Of a stretch of 40,585 nt of DNA, positions 29,480-37,884 are shown piece by piece. Origin of the DNA: Deinococcales bacterium. Its GTDB lineage: Bacteria > Deinococcota > Deinococci > Deinococcales > Trueperaceae. Made by a program: the position numbers and the translations under genes. Within the stretch, counting starts at the first letter, position 1, and each line of letters opens with the position of its first letter. The notes under the pieces are model-generated. The model did not search any database, was not told the DNA's origin, and saw only the letters and a program-made list of their open reading frames with translations. Where the stretch lies: contig JAAYYF010000035.1 in the NCBI GenBank assembly GCA_012515535.1, forward strand, positions 1 through 40,585. Direction: 5' to 3'.

Positions 29480-30331
29480 TCAGCCCTTGACGGCCCCGGC
29501 GGTGAGCCCCGCCACGATGCGCTGCTGGAACAGCAGCACCAGCACCACCAGCGGCACGGTGACGATCACCGCCGCCGCCATGATCTCGCCGAACGGCTCC
29601 TGGCGCGCCACCTCGCCGGTGAACAGCGCGATGGCCACCGGCACGGTGCGCGATGGCGGGTCGATGATGGTGAAGGTGAGGGCGAACAGGTACTCGTTCC
29701 ACGCCTGGATGAACGCCAGCAGGCCGGTGGTGACGAGCGCGGGCGCCGTCAGCGGCAGCAGCACGTGCCGGAACGCCTGGAACAGCGTGGCGCCGTCGAC
29801 CTGCGCCGCCTGCAGCAGCGAGTCGGGCAGGCCGCGGAAGAAGGCGGTGAGCACCCACACGGTGAACGGCAGCGTGAACAGCATGTAGGAGAGGATCATG
29901 CTGGGGATCGCGGGCATGCCCAGCACGCGGATGACGGCGTACAGCCCGGCCAGCACCGCGATCTGCGGGAACATGGTCATGGCCAGGATGACGTAGAGCG
30001 AGGGCGCCTTGCCCTTGAAGCGCATCTTGCCCAGCGCGTAGCCGGCGAAGGCGCCCACCACCAGCGACAGCAGCGTGACGCTGGAGGCCACCAGCGTCGA
30101 CACGCCCATGGCGCGCACGAAGCGGTCGTTGCTGAGCACCGACCGGAAGTTCGTGAGCACCGGCTGGTCGGGCCACAGCGTGGCGGGGGTGCGGATGAGC
30201 TCCGCCTGCGTCTTGAGCGCCGACACGATCGCCCAGTAGAACGGGAACATCAGGTACACGAAGATGACGGCCACCAGCAGCCAGAAGAACACCTGGCCCA
30301 CGACGCGCGCGGGCTTGACCCTCCGCCTCAT
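29480..30331 (-). CDS. Carbohydrate ABC transporter permease (MalG-like)
   Basis: Inner-membrane permease of a carbohydrate uptake (CUT1) importer, 283 aa with six predicted helices beginning VGQVFFWLLVAVIFVYLMFPFYW. The EAA loop that contacts the ATPase is visible as LLQAAQVDGATLFQAFRHVLLPL. The family segment LAFIQAWNEYLFAL and the C-terminus FQQRIVAGLTAGAVKG are typical of MalG-type proteins. The ATG overlaps the stop of the partner permease by 4 nt (ATGA). It is the last gene of the binding-protein / permease / permease operon. No ATPase gene is present here, so a shared MalK/MsiK-like ATPase elsewhere is expected. Confidence 0.93.
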   Translation of the reverse strand: MRRRVKPARVVGQVFFWLLVAVIFVYLMFPFYWAIVSALKTQAELIRTPATLWPDQPVLTNFRSVLSNDRFVRAMGVSTLVASSVTLLSLVVGAFAGYALGKMRFKGKAPSLYVILAMTMFPQIAVLAGLYAVIRVLGMPAIPSMILSYMLFTLPFTVWVLTAFFRGLPDSLLQAAQVDGATLFQAFRHVLLPLTAPALVTTGLLAFIQAWNEYLFALTFTIIDPPSRTVPVAIALFTGEVARQEPFGEIMAAAVIVTVPLVVLVLLFQQRIVAGLTAGAVKG

Positions 30332-31437
30332 CGGGTGTCCACCCTCAGCATGCGGATGTAGATCAGCGCGAAGACGAAGATGATCACGAAGATCACCATC
30401 GACGCCGCCGACGACATCCCGAGGTCGCGGCGGCTGACGAGCATGTCCTGCGCGAAGCTGGCCATCGAGTAGCGCTGGTTGCCGAGCACCACCTGGAAGA
30501 TGTCGAAGACGCGCAGCGAGTCGAGGGTGCGGAAGATCAGCGCCACCGCCAACGTGGGCCGCAGCAGCGGCACGGTGATGCGGAAGAAGCGGCGCAGCGG
30601 GCCGGCGCCGTCGACCTTGGCGGCCTCGTAGATGTCGGAGGGGATGGTGGCGAGCCCGGCGAGGAGCAGCAGCGCCATGAACGGCGTGGTCTTCCAGACG
30701 TCCATCATGATCATGCTGGGCAGCTGCAGCGTGGGGTTGCCGAAGAAGTCGGTGCGCCCTTCGCTGAGGCCCAGGTAGCTGCCGACGGTGTTGAACAGGC
30801 CGGCGCGCGTGGGCTGCAGCATCCACTCCCAGATGCGCGCGGAGACCACCGTGATCACGGCCCACGGCACCAGCATGGCGGCGCGCATCAGCCCGCGGCC
30901 GGGGAAGTTGCCCGCCAGCGTCAGGGCGATGATCATGCCCAGCACGGTCTCGAAGAACACCGCCACCACCGTGAACACCACCGTGTCCCAGACGGCGCGG
31001 ATGAACTCGGCCGACACCGCGCCCAGCACGTAGCGCTTGCCGAGCAGCGAGAACTGGAACACCTGGCGGAAGCGTTGCGGCTGCCGCGGCAGCACCGACA
31101 CCCAGCTCTCGTACTGCACCTGGCCGTCGCGCAGCACCGGCTCGCCGTCCTCGTCGAGGCGCGGCGGCAGCTCCTTGATGGTGAAGGCGAAGAGCGCGCG
31201 GTAGTTGTCGAGGCCCACGAAGCGCGTCTCGGTGGAGCTGGCGAACTTGGCGTTGGTGAAGCTCGAGTACACGACCTGAGCGAACGGGTAGAGGGCGATG
31301 ACCGCCAGGATCACGAACGTGGGCGACAGCAGCAGCCACGCGGTGCGCTGCTCGACGCGCACGAGCCGCGACGGAGGGCGGCGCTTCGGCGTCGGGGTTA
31401 CGGAGGCGGCCGCCTCCAGCCCGTTGGCGTTCTCCAT
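30328..31437 (-). CDS. Carbohydrate ABC transporter permease (MalF-like) with extended first periplasmic loop
   Basis: Second permease of the same CUT1 importer. At 369 aa it is some 70 residues longer than a usual small MalF-like permease. The extra length lies between the first helix (AWLLLSPTFVILAVIALYPF, about 33-52) and the second (about 150), where a charged, presumably extracytoplasmic segment of about 60 residues occurs after FVGLDNYRALF. The EAA motif is YEAAKVDGAGPLRRFFRITVPLL. The ATG is preceded by GGAGTGAAGG. The 106-nt gap from the binding-protein gene contains a strong hairpin, suggesting lower permease expression than binding protein. Confidence 0.92.
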   Translation of the reverse strand: MENANGLEAAASVTPTPKRRPPSRLVRVEQRTAWLLLSPTFVILAVIALYPFAQVVYSSFTNAKFASSTETRFVGLDNYRALFAFTIKELPPRLDEDGEPVLRDGQVQYESWVSVLPRQPQRFRQVFQFSLLGKRYVLGAVSAEFIRAVWDTVVFTVVAVFFETVLGMIIALTLAGNFPGRGLMRAAMLVPWAVITVVSARIWEWMLQPTRAGLFNTVGSYLGLSEGRTDFFGNPTLQLPSMIMMDVWKTTPFMALLLLAGLATIPSDIYEAAKVDGAGPLRRFFRITVPLLRPTLAVALIFRTLDSLRVFDIFQVVLGNQRYSMASFAQDMLVSRRDLGMSSAASMVIFVIIFVFALIYIRMLRVDTR

Positions 31438-31492
31438 CCTTCACTCCACTTCGGATTCGTCGTGTCCGAGCTTAACAGATGGCCGAACGCAG

Positions 31493-31522
31493 GGGGCCGG
31501 GCGCCCGAAAGCGCCCGGCCCC
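31493..31522 (-). terminator. Intercistronic hairpin between binding-protein and permease genes
   Basis: A perfect 12-bp GC stem (31493-31504 with 31511-31522, 6-nt loop) lies 22 nt after the binding-protein stop. Hairpins at this place in sugar-uptake operons often attenuate read-through or protect the upstream mRNA, giving more binding protein than permease. No T-run, so partial termination or mRNA stability is inferred. Confidence 0.65.
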
Positions 31523-31543
31523 GTCGCCGATCGGGTGTGAGGC

Positions 31544-32824
31544 TCAGTCGGCGGTGGGTGCGCCGGTCTCGAGGCCGGTGATGTCCTGGATGTCGGCCTC
31601 GGCGATGGCCATGGCGTCGGCGGCGGTCTCGGTGCCGGTCAGCACGCTGTGCACCGCGGTGTAGAAGGCGCGCGACACGGCGGCGTAGTCGGGGGCCGAC
31701 ACGGTGGAGGGGCGCGCCACGGCGTTGATGAAGACGTCGTAGAGGCTGCCGAAGAACGGCACCGCCTCCAGGACCTCGGCGTCCTCGTAGAGCGCCATGA
31801 TCGTGGGGTTGAGGCTGCCCTCGACGGCGCGGATCTTCTGCTCCTCGTAGGAGGCCATGAAGAGCGCGACGTCGGCGGCGACCTCGGGGTTGGCCGAGTA
31901 GCGCGAGACGGCCAGCTGCCAGCCGCCGAGCGTGGCGGCGGGCGAGCCGCCGGGGCCGGCGGGCAGCGGGCTCACGTCGAAGTTCCCGGCGATGGCGCTG
32001 TCGGCGGCGTTGCCCAGGCTGTAGGCGTACGGCCAGTTGCGCATGAAGGCGGCGTTGCCCGCCTGCCACATGTTGCGTGCCTCCTCCTCGCCGAAGCTGG
32101 TGACGCCGTTGGGGGAGATGGTGCCCACCCAGCTGGCGGCCAGCTCGACGGCGTCGATGGCCGCCGGGTTGTTGATGGTGATGACGCCCTCGGGGCTGAT
32201 GATGCTGCCGCCGCCGAACGACGCCACCCACTCGAGGGCGTCGCAGGTGAGGCCCTCGTAGGAGTTGCCCTGCCACACGTAGCCCCAGAAGTCGGGGTTG
32301 CCCGCGGCGCGCTCGCCGTCCTGGATGGTCTGCGCCATCTCGGTCAGCTCCTCCCAGGTGGTGGGAGGGCCGTCGTAGCCGTACTTCTCGAGCAGGTCCG
32401 TGCGGTAGTAGAGCAGGCCGGCGTCGGTGAACCAGGGGATGCCGACCAGGCGGCCGTCGACGGTGTTGTTCTCGATGATGGCCGGGAAGTGCTCGTCGGC
32501 GACCTCGCGGGCGCCGTACTCGTAGAGGTCGACGAAGTGCTCGGCCAGGTCGCCGGGCCAGATCACGTCGATCTGGAACACGTCGACCTCGGGCGACCGC
32601 GCCTCGAACAGCTGCAGGTAGACCGACAGGCGGTTGTCGGAGAGGTCGGGCGTCTCGAGGACGTTGACCGTGACGCCGGGGTTCTGCTCCATGTAGCGCT
32701 GCGCGGCGGCCCGGGTGAGCTCCAGCTCCTGCCCGACGGCCCCGGCCGCGACCGTGATGGTCGTCTGCGCGAACGCCGCGCTGCCGAGCAGGAGGACGAG
32801 AAGGGCGTAAAGGCTACGCTTCAT
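31544..32824 (-). CDS. Extracellular solute-binding protein of a sugar ABC importer
   Basis: Captures the sugar for the adjacent permeases. The 426-aa precursor has a signal peptide (MKRSLYALLVLLLGSAAFA, cleavage before QTT). The class 1 binding-protein fold shows in YMEQNPGVTVNVLETPDLSDNRLSVYLQLF, SPEVDVFQIDVIWPGDLAEHF, VGIPWFTDAGLLYYRTDLLEKYG, AAFMRNWPYAYSL and GGWQLAVSRYS. It resembles trehalose/maltose- or alpha-glucoside-binding proteins, but the exact sugar is not determined. It lacks a lipobox cysteine, so it is free in the periplasm. ATG 32824 follows GAGAGGTG and the signal peptide; an upstream in-frame ATG at 32890 is rejected for lack of these signals. Confidence 0.92.
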   Translation of the reverse strand: MKRSLYALLVLLLGSAAFAQTTITVAAGAVGQELELTRAAAQRYMEQNPGVTVNVLETPDLSDNRLSVYLQLFEARSPEVDVFQIDVIWPGDLAEHFVDLYEYGAREVADEHFPAIIENNTVDGRLVGIPWFTDAGLLYYRTDLLEKYGYDGPPTTWEELTEMAQTIQDGERAAGNPDFWGYVWQGNSYEGLTCDALEWVASFGGGSIISPEGVITINNPAAIDAVELAASWVGTISPNGVTSFGEEEARNMWQAGNAAFMRNWPYAYSLGNAADSAIAGNFDVSPLPAGPGGSPAATLGGWQLAVSRYSANPEVAADVALFMASYEEQKIRAVEGSLNPTIMALYEDAEVLEAVPFFGSLYDVFINAVARPSTVSAPDYAAVSRAFYTAVHSVLTGTETAADAMAIAEADIQDITGLETGAPTAD

Positions 32825-32903
32825 CGTTGCACCTCTCTTCCGTGGCGCCGGGCCCCGGCCGCGGTGGCCGTGCGGCCGCGCCACGCACATGACCTGCGCC
32901 TGG

Positions 32904-32943
32904 CTCGAGGCGCGCCCGCGCCGGTCGGCGTGGCGACCTCGAG
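32904..32943. promoter_or_regulatory. Leader inverted repeat CTCGAGG / CCTCGAG upstream of the binding-protein gene
   Basis: A 7-bp perfect dyad (32904-32910 and 32937-32943) with a smaller CGCC/GGCG stem inside lies in the leader of about 138 nt between the -10 box and the start codon. It may be an operator for a sugar-responsive repressor or an RNA structure. Confidence 0.35.
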
Positions 32944-32969
32944 ATCCGCTGTGTCATGCGACTGAGGAG

Positions 32970-32975
32970 ATTGTA
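32970..32975 (-). promoter_or_regulatory. -10 box (TACAAT) of sugar-uptake operon
   Basis: TACAAT on the minus strand is one base from consensus and about 145 nt before the binding-protein ATG. Unlike most genes in this window, the operon thus has a long leader and a good Shine-Dalgarno. No convincing -35, so activator dependence is possible. Confidence 0.55.
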
Positions 32976-33027
32976 ACAGCCGGCGGCTTTTGTGCGGCTG
33001 AGCCGTCACGTCCGGCTACACAGGGCG

Positions 33028-33039
33028 CGCGGCGCCGCG
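33028..33039. terminator. 12-bp perfect palindrome downstream of the DUF4388 gene
   Basis: CGCGGCGCCGCG lies 17-28 bases after the stop codon of the DUF4388 gene and may form a short terminator hairpin for the ruvB operon. It has no T-run. Confidence 0.35.
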
Positions 33040-33056
33040 TGATGAGGGGCCGGCGC

Positions 33057-34115
33057 CTAGAAGCTGCGGCCCAGCAGCTTGCTGACCTGCCGCTGCAGCG
33101 TGACCTCGTGGAACGGCTTCACCAGCGTCTCGGCGCGCGGCAGGCGGCGGAAGAGGCTGCCGCGCGGCGGCTTGTCGACGAGCAGCAGCACCGGCAGGTG
33201 GCCGTGGGCGCCGCTCTTGCGCACCTCGCGCACCACGTCCCAGGCCACGCCCTCCTTGTCCTCGTCGACGACCAGCGCCTGCGGGTGGTGCGACTCGATG
33301 CGCTCGAGCGCCTCGTCGTAGACCGCGGTCAGCTCCACGCGCATGCCGGCGCGGTGCAGCGTGAGCCTCAGCAGCCGCCCCAGCGCCTCGGAGGGGGTCA
33401 CCACCAGCACCAGCGGCTCGTCGGCGGGGTAGGGCGCCTGCTCCACCACCCCCAGCGACGCCAGGGTGGCGAGCAGGTGGAACACCTTGCGCTCGCTCAT
33501 GTCGATCTCGGCGGCGATGCTGCGCGCCGAGCGGCGCCCGTCGACGTGCCCCAGCACCTCCCAGCCGCCCGCCGGCAGCTCCACGGCGGTGGGGTCGCCG
33601 CTGCGCAGGAACACCGCGTCGGGGGAGACGCCGTCCTCGTAGGCGTGGAGCCCGTGCACCACCTGCATCAGCAGCGCCAGCGCGTCGATGCCGTCGCCGG
33701 CCGGCACCTGCGAGGCGTCGTTGGCGGGCGGCGTGAACTCGAAGCTGCCGTCGGTCCAGCTCATCAGCTCGGTGAGGACCTCGAGCGCCTGCAGCTCGAC
33801 GGCGGCCAGCAGGTCGTCCTCCTCGATGTAGCCGAGCTCCACGGCCATGCGCCCCAGCAGCGTGCCGGGGCTCTCGTGGCGCTGGCGCTTGAGCAGCTCC
33901 TGCACGTCGTGGAACGTCAGCATGTCCATGCGCACCATGATCTCGCCGAGGTGGTTGCCTGGCGTCATGTGGGCGTAGGAGATGCGGCCGAGGTCGAAGT
34001 AGATGCGCGCGCGGGCTTCGAAGCGGGTGAGGGTCATGATGCCCGACTTCTGGCTGTTGGCGATCAGCTGGAACATGTCGGTCAGGGGCAGGTTCTTGAG
34101 GCTGCCCTGGATCAT
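33057..34115 (-). CDS. DUF4388 (PatA-N-like) / winged-helix / degenerate receiver protein
   Basis: A 352-aa signalling-type protein. Residues 1 to about 145 match DUF4388 ([42 protein letters not shown]), the domain at the N-terminus of PatA-like response regulators. A helical winged-helix-like segment follows (about 190-225, [31 protein letters not shown]). The C-terminus (about 233-352) is receiver-like with [10 protein letters not shown] (candidate phospho-Asp), VLLLVDKPP and [11 protein letters not shown]. The N-terminal acidic pair of true receivers is replaced by VLVVTPSEA, so phosphorylation is doubtful. The ATG overlaps the ruvB stop by 4 nt, so it is coupled to ruvB. Its partner and output are unknown. 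Confidence 0.82.
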   Translation of the reverse strand: MIQGSLKNLPLTDMFQLIANSQKSGIMTLTRFEARARIYFDLGRISYAHMTPGNHLGEIMVRMDMLTFHDVQELLKRQRHESPGTLLGRMAVELGYIEEDDLLAAVELQALEVLTELMSWTDGSFEFTPPANDASQVPAGDGIDALALLMQVVHGLHAYEDGVSPDAVFLRSGDPTAVELPAGGWEVLGHVDGRRSARSIAAEIDMSERKVFHLLATLASLGVVEQAPYPADEPLVLVVTPSEALGRLLRLTLHRAGMRVELTAVYDEALERIESHHPQALVVDEDKEGVAWDVVREVRKSGAHGHLPVLLLVDKPPRGSLFRRLPRAETLVKPFHEVTLQRQVSKLLGRSF

Positions 34116-35122
34116 GCCGCGCCCCCCTTGGCGGGCTCGTCGAGGAGCCCCAGGTCGCCCTGCGCGCGCGCCGGCGGCGTGACCCCGAGGTGCAGGTAGG
34201 CGGCGTCGGTGGCCACGCGCCCGCGCGGCGTGCGCATCAGCAGCCCGCGCTGGATGAGGAACGGCTCGTAGACCTCCTCCAGCGTGGCGCGGTCCTCGCC
34301 GACGGCCGTGGCCAGCGTGTCGAGGCCGACCGGCCCGCCGGCGAACTTGCGCACGATGGCGTCGAGGATGGCGCGGTCGCGGCGGTCGAGGCCCTCGCTG
34401 TCGATGCCGAGCGCGTCGAGCGCGCTGCGGGCGCGCGCCAGCGAGATGCGCTCGTCGCCGGCCACCTGGGCGTAGTCGCGCACGCGCCTGAGCAGCCGCT
34501 TGGCGATGCGCATGGTGCCGCGCGAGCGGTGGCCGATCTCGAGGGCGGCGTCGTCGTCGAGGGCGTAGCCCAGCTGCCCGGCGTCGCGCTGGATGCCCAG
34601 CGCCAGCTCGGCGTCGGAGTAGTACTCGAGGTGTTCGATGATGCCGAAGCGGCTGCGCAGCGGGCCGGTGATGAGGCCCGGGCGCGTGGTGGCACCCACC
34701 AGGGTGAACCGCGGCAGCTCGAGGCGGATGGAGCGCGCCGCCGGCCCCTGGCCCAGCACGATGTCGATCTTGAACTCCTCCATCGCCGGGTAGAGGTGCT
34801 CCTCGGCGACGCGGCCCAGGCGGTGGATCTCGTCGATGAACAGGACGTCGCCGGGCTCGAGGGCGTTGGTCAGGATGGCGGCCAGGTCGCCGGGCTTCTC
34901 GATGGCGGGGCCCGACGTGACGCGGATGCCGACCCCCAGCTCGAAGGCGATGATGTGCGCCAGCGTGGTCTTGCCCAGGCCGGGAGGGCCGTAGAGCAGC
35001 ACGTGGTCGAGCGCCTCGCGGCGGTCGCGGGCGGCCTCCAGGTACACCTCGAGCTTGCGCTTGAGGCGGCTCTGACCCACGTAGTCGGCCAGGGAAGCGG
35101 GCCGTAGACGTGCTTCATCCAC
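34112..35122 (-). CDS. ruvB: Holliday junction branch migration helicase RuvB
   Basis: AAA+ motor that drives Holliday-junction branch migration with RuvA. The 336-aa protein has Walker A GPPGLGKT (45-52), Walker B DEIH (97-100), sensor 1 LVGATTRPG, the arginine-finger region [12 protein letters not shown] and the C-terminal DNA-binding winged helix with [16 protein letters not shown]. The GTG at 35122 is preceded by TGgTACGCT ending 7 nt upstream, with no Shine-Dalgarno, so a leaderless mRNA. ruvA and ruvC are not adjacent; instead a DUF4388 signalling protein is coupled downstream. Confidence 0.98.
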   Translation of the reverse strand: MDEARLRPASLADYVGQSRLKRKLEVYLEAARDRREALDHVLLYGPPGLGKTTLAHIIAFELGVGIRVTSGPAIEKPGDLAAILTNALEPGDVLFIDEIHRLGRVAEEHLYPAMEEFKIDIVLGQGPAARSIRLELPRFTLVGATTRPGLITGPLRSRFGIIEHLEYYSDAELALGIQRDAGQLGYALDDDAALEIGHRSRGTMRIAKRLLRRVRDYAQVAGDERISLARARSALDALGIDSEGLDRRDRAILDAIVRKFAGGPVGLDTLATAVGEDRATLEEVYEPFLIQRGLLMRTPRGRVATDAAYLHLGVTPPARAQGDLGLLDEPAKGGAA

Positions 35123-35129
35123 GCCCGCG

Positions 35130-35135
35130 AGCGTA
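35130..35135 (-). promoter_or_regulatory. Extended -10 box (TGgTACGCT) of leaderless ruvB promoter
   Basis: TACGCT with upstream TG on the minus strand ends 7 nt before the ruvB GTG. The divergent phosphoribosyltransferase promoter uses the same hexamer 54 bases away. Confidence 0.55.
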
Positions 35136-35189
35136 CCACGCCCCCTCGCCGGCGCCGTTCCCGAGCGCTACCGGCCCGCCGCGGTGGGG

Positions 35190-35195
35190 TACGCT
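35190..35195 (+). promoter_or_regulatory. -10 box (TACGCT) of phosphoribosyltransferase promoter
   Basis: TACGCT on the plus strand would start a leader of about 77 nt before the ATG at 35279. This leader is almost wholly occupied by two hairpins. Confidence 0.45.
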
Positions 35196-35203
35196 TTACG
35201 GGT

Positions 35204-35228
35204 TCACGGGCCAGGCACGCGCCCGTGA
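35204..35228 (+). promoter_or_regulatory. First leader hairpin upstream of the phosphoribosyltransferase gene
   Basis: TCACGGGC (35204-35211) pairs with GCCCGTGA (35221-35228), 8 bp, with a possible GGG/CCC outer extension across a bulged T. It starts right at the expected 5' end of the transcript. Confidence 0.45.
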
Positions 35229-35231
35229 CCC

Positions 35232-35263
35232 GGGCGGGGCGGCCCGCCCAAGCCGCCCCGCCC
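35232..35263 (+). promoter_or_regulatory. Second leader hairpin abutting the Shine-Dalgarno
   Basis: An 11-bp perfect GC stem (35232-35242 with 35253-35263, 10-nt loop) ends one base before AGGAGG (35265-35270). Its position suggests control of ribosome access or an attenuator. No known riboswitch class is recognised. Confidence 0.5.
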
Positions 35264-35278
35264 CAGGAGGGTTCTTGC

Positions 35279-35809
35279 ATGCAGACTCATCGGGTCCGCG
35301 TCGGCGACCAGGAGCGCGAGCTACCGGTAGTGAACGTCGGCGACGTCTCCGTCGCGCTCCTCAACCTGCTCGGCGACACCGCCCTCACCGAGGCCGCCGC
35401 CGAGGAGCTGGTCAAGCGCCTGCCGCACGGCGTGCAGACGCTGGTCACGCCCGAGGTGAAGGCGGTGCCGCTGGCGCACGCCATGAGCGTGCGGTCCGGC
35501 CTGCCCTACGTGGTGGCGCGCAAGACCGAGAAGCCGTACATGGTGGGCTCCGTGAAGAAGACGGTGGTGAGCATCACCACCGGCAAGCCGCAGGAGCTCG
35601 TCATCGACGGCTCCGACATCGAGAAGCTCGATGGCAAGCGCGTGGCGATCGTCGACGACGTCGTGTCGACCGGCGGCACCCTCACGGGCCTGGTCGAGCT
35701 GCTCACGGAGGTGGGCGCCGAGGTGGTGGCCACCCTGGTGGTGTTCACGGAAGGGGAGGCGCGCGACGACGTAATCGCGCTCGGCCACCTGCCGCTCTAC
35801 CCTAAATAA
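35279..35809 (+). CDS. Purine-type phosphoribosyltransferase family protein
   Basis: A 176-aa type I phosphoribosyltransferase. The PRPP-binding motif [16 protein letters not shown] is intact, and the region [32 protein letters not shown] resembles the flexible loop and base-binding part of adenine/xanthine phosphoribosyltransferases. It could salvage adenine or another purine, or act as a PurR-like regulator that only senses PRPP. The ATG at 35279 has a strong AGGAGG 8 nt upstream; an in-frame ATG-like reading from 35225 crosses the leader hairpins and is rejected. dnaG follows 30 bases later and may be co-transcribed. Confidence 0.87.
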   Translation: MQTHRVRVGDQERELPVVNVGDVSVALLNLLGDTALTEAAAEELVKRLPHGVQTLVTPEVKAVPLAHAMSVRSGLPYVVARKTEKPYMVGSVKKTVVSITTGKPQELVIDGSDIEKLDGKRVAIVDDVVSTGGTLTGLVELLTEVGAEVVATLVVFTEGEARDDVIALGHLPLYPK

Positions 35810-35839
35810 GATAGGTACCACTGAGGCGGGAAGGTGAGC

Positions 35840-37678
35840 ATGTCTGACGCCAAGGAGAAGATCCGCGAACGGCTGGACATCGCCGAGGTGGTGGGCGAGG
35901 TGGTGGCCCTGCGCCCCGCCGGTCGCGGCCAGTTCAAGGGCCTGTGCCCCTTCCACGACGAGAAGACGCCGAGCTTCCACGTGCACCAGGACCGCGGCTT
36001 CTTCTACTGCTTCGGCTGCCAGGCCAAGGGCGACCTCTTCGACTTCGTGATGCGCACGCGCTCGATGTCGTTCCCCGAGGCGCTGAAGCTGCTCGGCGAC
36101 CGCGCCGGGGTGGAGGTCGGGCCGCCGTCGCCCAAGGAGGGGCAGCGGCGCGACCTGCTCGACGTCAACAAGCTCGCCCTCGACCACTTCCGCGCCCACC
36201 TCGCCGGCCCCGCCCTCGAGTACCTCGAGGGCCGCGGCCTCACGCGCGACACCATCGACGCCTTCGAGCTCGGCTACGCCCCCGACGCCTGGGACGGCCT
36301 GCTCAAGGCGCTGCTCACCAAGGGCGTCGACTCCGACGACCTGGTGACCCTGGGGCTGGTGGTCGAGAACGAGCGCGGCCGGCGCTACGACCGCTTCCGC
36401 GGGCGCGTGATCTTCCCGATCCGCGACGCGCTGGGGCGGCTGGTGGGCTTCGCCGGGCGCGTGCTCGGCGACGGCACCCCCAAGTACCTAAACAGCCCCG
36501 AGTCGGAGCTGTTCCGCAAGGGCGAGCTGCTCTACGCCCTCGACAAGGCGCGCGCCGAGATCCGCAAGGGCGGCGAGGTGCTGGTGGTCGAGGGGTACAT
36601 GGACGTCATCGCGCTGCACCAGGCGGGGTTCGGCAACGCCGTGGCCACCCTGGGCACGGCGCTCACCGCGGCGCACGCCGAGGCGCTGGCGCGGCTCGAC
36701 GCCAAGCGCGTGCAGCTCGCCTTCGACTCCGACGAGGCGGGCCAGCGCGCCACGCTGGCGGGGCTCGACCAGACGGCCACGCGCCGCCTGCTGGTCAGCG
36801 CCGTCACGGTGCCGCACGGCAAGGACCCGGCCGACGCGGTGCTGGGCGGGCACGCCGACGAGTTCCGCGCGGCGCTGGCGCACGGCCTGTCGGAGGTGGA
36901 GTTCCGCTTCCGCCGCGTCGTCGAGCGCCACGACGCGCGCAGCCTCGAGGGCCAGCGCGCGGTGCTGGAGGAGCTCCAGGGCGTGCTGCGCCCCCGCGAC
37001 CTCTTCGACCCGGTGGCCGCCGAGATGCGCCGCCTGGTCACCGAGCACCTGGGCATCGACGGCGCGCGCCTCGACGAGTGGCTCCAGAGCCGCGCCGGCC
37101 GCACCCCCAGCCTCACCGAGATGAAGGGCCTTCGGCGCCGCCGCCCGCACCTCGACCAGGCGTGGCGCCTGGAGCTCGAGGTGGTGGCGCTGCTGCTGAT
37201 GGAGCCGCGCCACCTGCCGTCGCGCCTGGCGCGCGCGCTGTCGGAGCTGCCCGACGAGGAGAGCGGCCCGGCCATCCGCCGCTTCGCGGCGCTGGTCGAG
37301 GAGCGTGGCCACGACGTCGACGCGCTGCTGGCGGCCTACGCCGACCTCGACGAGGGGTCGGTGGTGTTCGAGCGCCTGTTCGGCCCGCAGGCCGACGACG
37401 AGGCGCGCATCGACGTGGAGGACCAGCTCGCCAAGGCGATGTCGCGGCTGCGCGAGTTCCACCTGGAGGGGCAGAAGGAGCAGGGGCGCAGCCGCCTGGC
37501 GGCGCGCCGCGAGGAGCTGCAGCGCTTGCTGGCCGCCGACGGCCTCGCCGAGGAGGAGCTGGCCGACGTCTACCGCGAGCTGCAGGAGATCCAGGCGGTG
37601 CTGGCCGCGCGCGACGCCGAGCGGCGTCTGCGGGTGCCGGCCTCCTACGCCCGCCAGCGCCGCAGGCGCACCGTCTGA
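35840..37678 (+). CDS. dnaG: DNA primase DnaG
   Basis: Makes RNA primers at the replication fork. The 612-aa protein has the CHC2 zinc finger [12 protein letters not shown] ... FFYCFGC (Cys36, His39, Cys57, Cys60), the catalytic core with [22 protein letters not shown], and the TOPRIM metal site [14 protein letters not shown] (Glu251) with AFDSDEAGQ (Asp296, Asp298). The C-terminal region with helix-rich sequence would bind DnaB. ATG 35840 follows GAAGGTGA and is preferred to the GTG two codons earlier. The gene lies 30 nt after the phosphoribosyltransferase. No strong terminator follows; a GGGAC/GTCCC hairpin lies 43 nt downstream. Confidence 0.97.
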   Translation: MSDAKEKIRERLDIAEVVGEVVALRPAGRGQFKGLCPFHDEKTPSFHVHQDRGFFYCFGCQAKGDLFDFVMRTRSMSFPEALKLLGDRAGVEVGPPSPKEGQRRDLLDVNKLALDHFRAHLAGPALEYLEGRGLTRDTIDAFELGYAPDAWDGLLKALLTKGVDSDDLVTLGLVVENERGRRYDRFRGRVIFPIRDALGRLVGFAGRVLGDGTPKYLNSPESELFRKGELLYALDKARAEIRKGGEVLVVEGYMDVIALHQAGFGNAVATLGTALTAAHAEALARLDAKRVQLAFDSDEAGQRATLAGLDQTATRRLLVSAVTVPHGKDPADAVLGGHADEFRAALAHGLSEVEFRFRRVVERHDARSLEGQRAVLEELQGVLRPRDLFDPVAAEMRRLVTEHLGIDGARLDEWLQSRAGRTPSLTEMKGLRRRRPHLDQAWRLELEVVALLLMEPRHLPSRLARALSELPDEESGPAIRRFAALVEERGHDVDALLAAYADLDEGSVVFERLFGPQADDEARIDVEDQLAKAMSRLREFHLEGQKEQGRSRLAARREELQRLLAADGLAEEELADVYRELQEIQAVLAARDAERRLRVPASYARQRRRRTV

Positions 37679-37721
37679 CGCCGCGATATGCGCGTCGCCA
37701 GCGGCTATCGCGAACATGAGA

Positions 37722-37735
37722 GGGACGTTTGTCCC
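37722..37735. promoter_or_regulatory. Inverted repeat GGGAC-GTTT-GTCCC just upstream of the V-ATPase -35
   Basis: A 5-bp dyad with a 4-nt centre ends 3 bases before the TTGACA box. It may be a protein-binding site at the promoter, or a weak dnaG terminator. Confidence 0.4.
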
Positions 37736-37738
37736 AGA

Positions 37739-37767
37739 TTGACACCCCCTAATGCCCTTGGTATGTT
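37739..37767 (+). promoter_or_regulatory. Sigma-70-type promoter of the V-ATPase operon
   Basis: A perfect TTGACA -35 (37739-37744) and TATGTT -10 (37762-37767) are 17 bases apart, the optimal spacing. It is the only complete -35/-10 pair that I can see in the window. Transcription would start near 37774, giving a leader of about 127 nt before the first V-ATPase start codon. Confidence 0.8.
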
Positions 37768-37770
37768 CAT

Positions 37771-37816
37771 CCCCGACGCGTCAGGGGCGCCATCCGCCGC
37801 ACGACCGCGTTTTTTT
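37771..37816 (+). terminator. Possible leader attenuator: nested stems and a T7 tract
   Basis: ACGCG (37776-37780) can pair with CGCGT (37806-37810), enclosing a GGCG/CGCC stem, and is followed at once by seven T (37810-37816), the longest T-run I noticed. An alternative CCCCGA/TCaGGGG hairpin (37771-37787) would compete. Located just after the transcription start, it could terminate early. The stem is short, so this is tentative. Confidence 0.35.
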
Positions 37817-37846
37817 GTGTGCGTTCATCCACGTAAGCGTCCAACA

Positions 37847-37884
37847 GATCAGCCTGTAGCCGCACGCGTGTGGGTGGGCTGATC
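37847..37884 (+). promoter_or_regulatory. Leader hairpin before the V-ATPase Shine-Dalgarno
   Basis: GATCAGCC (37847-37854) pairs with GGCTGATC (37877-37884) over 8 bp, and a second CCGCAC/GTGTGG stem can form inside. It ends 6 bases before the AGGAGG ribosome-binding site at 37891. Confidence 0.5.
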
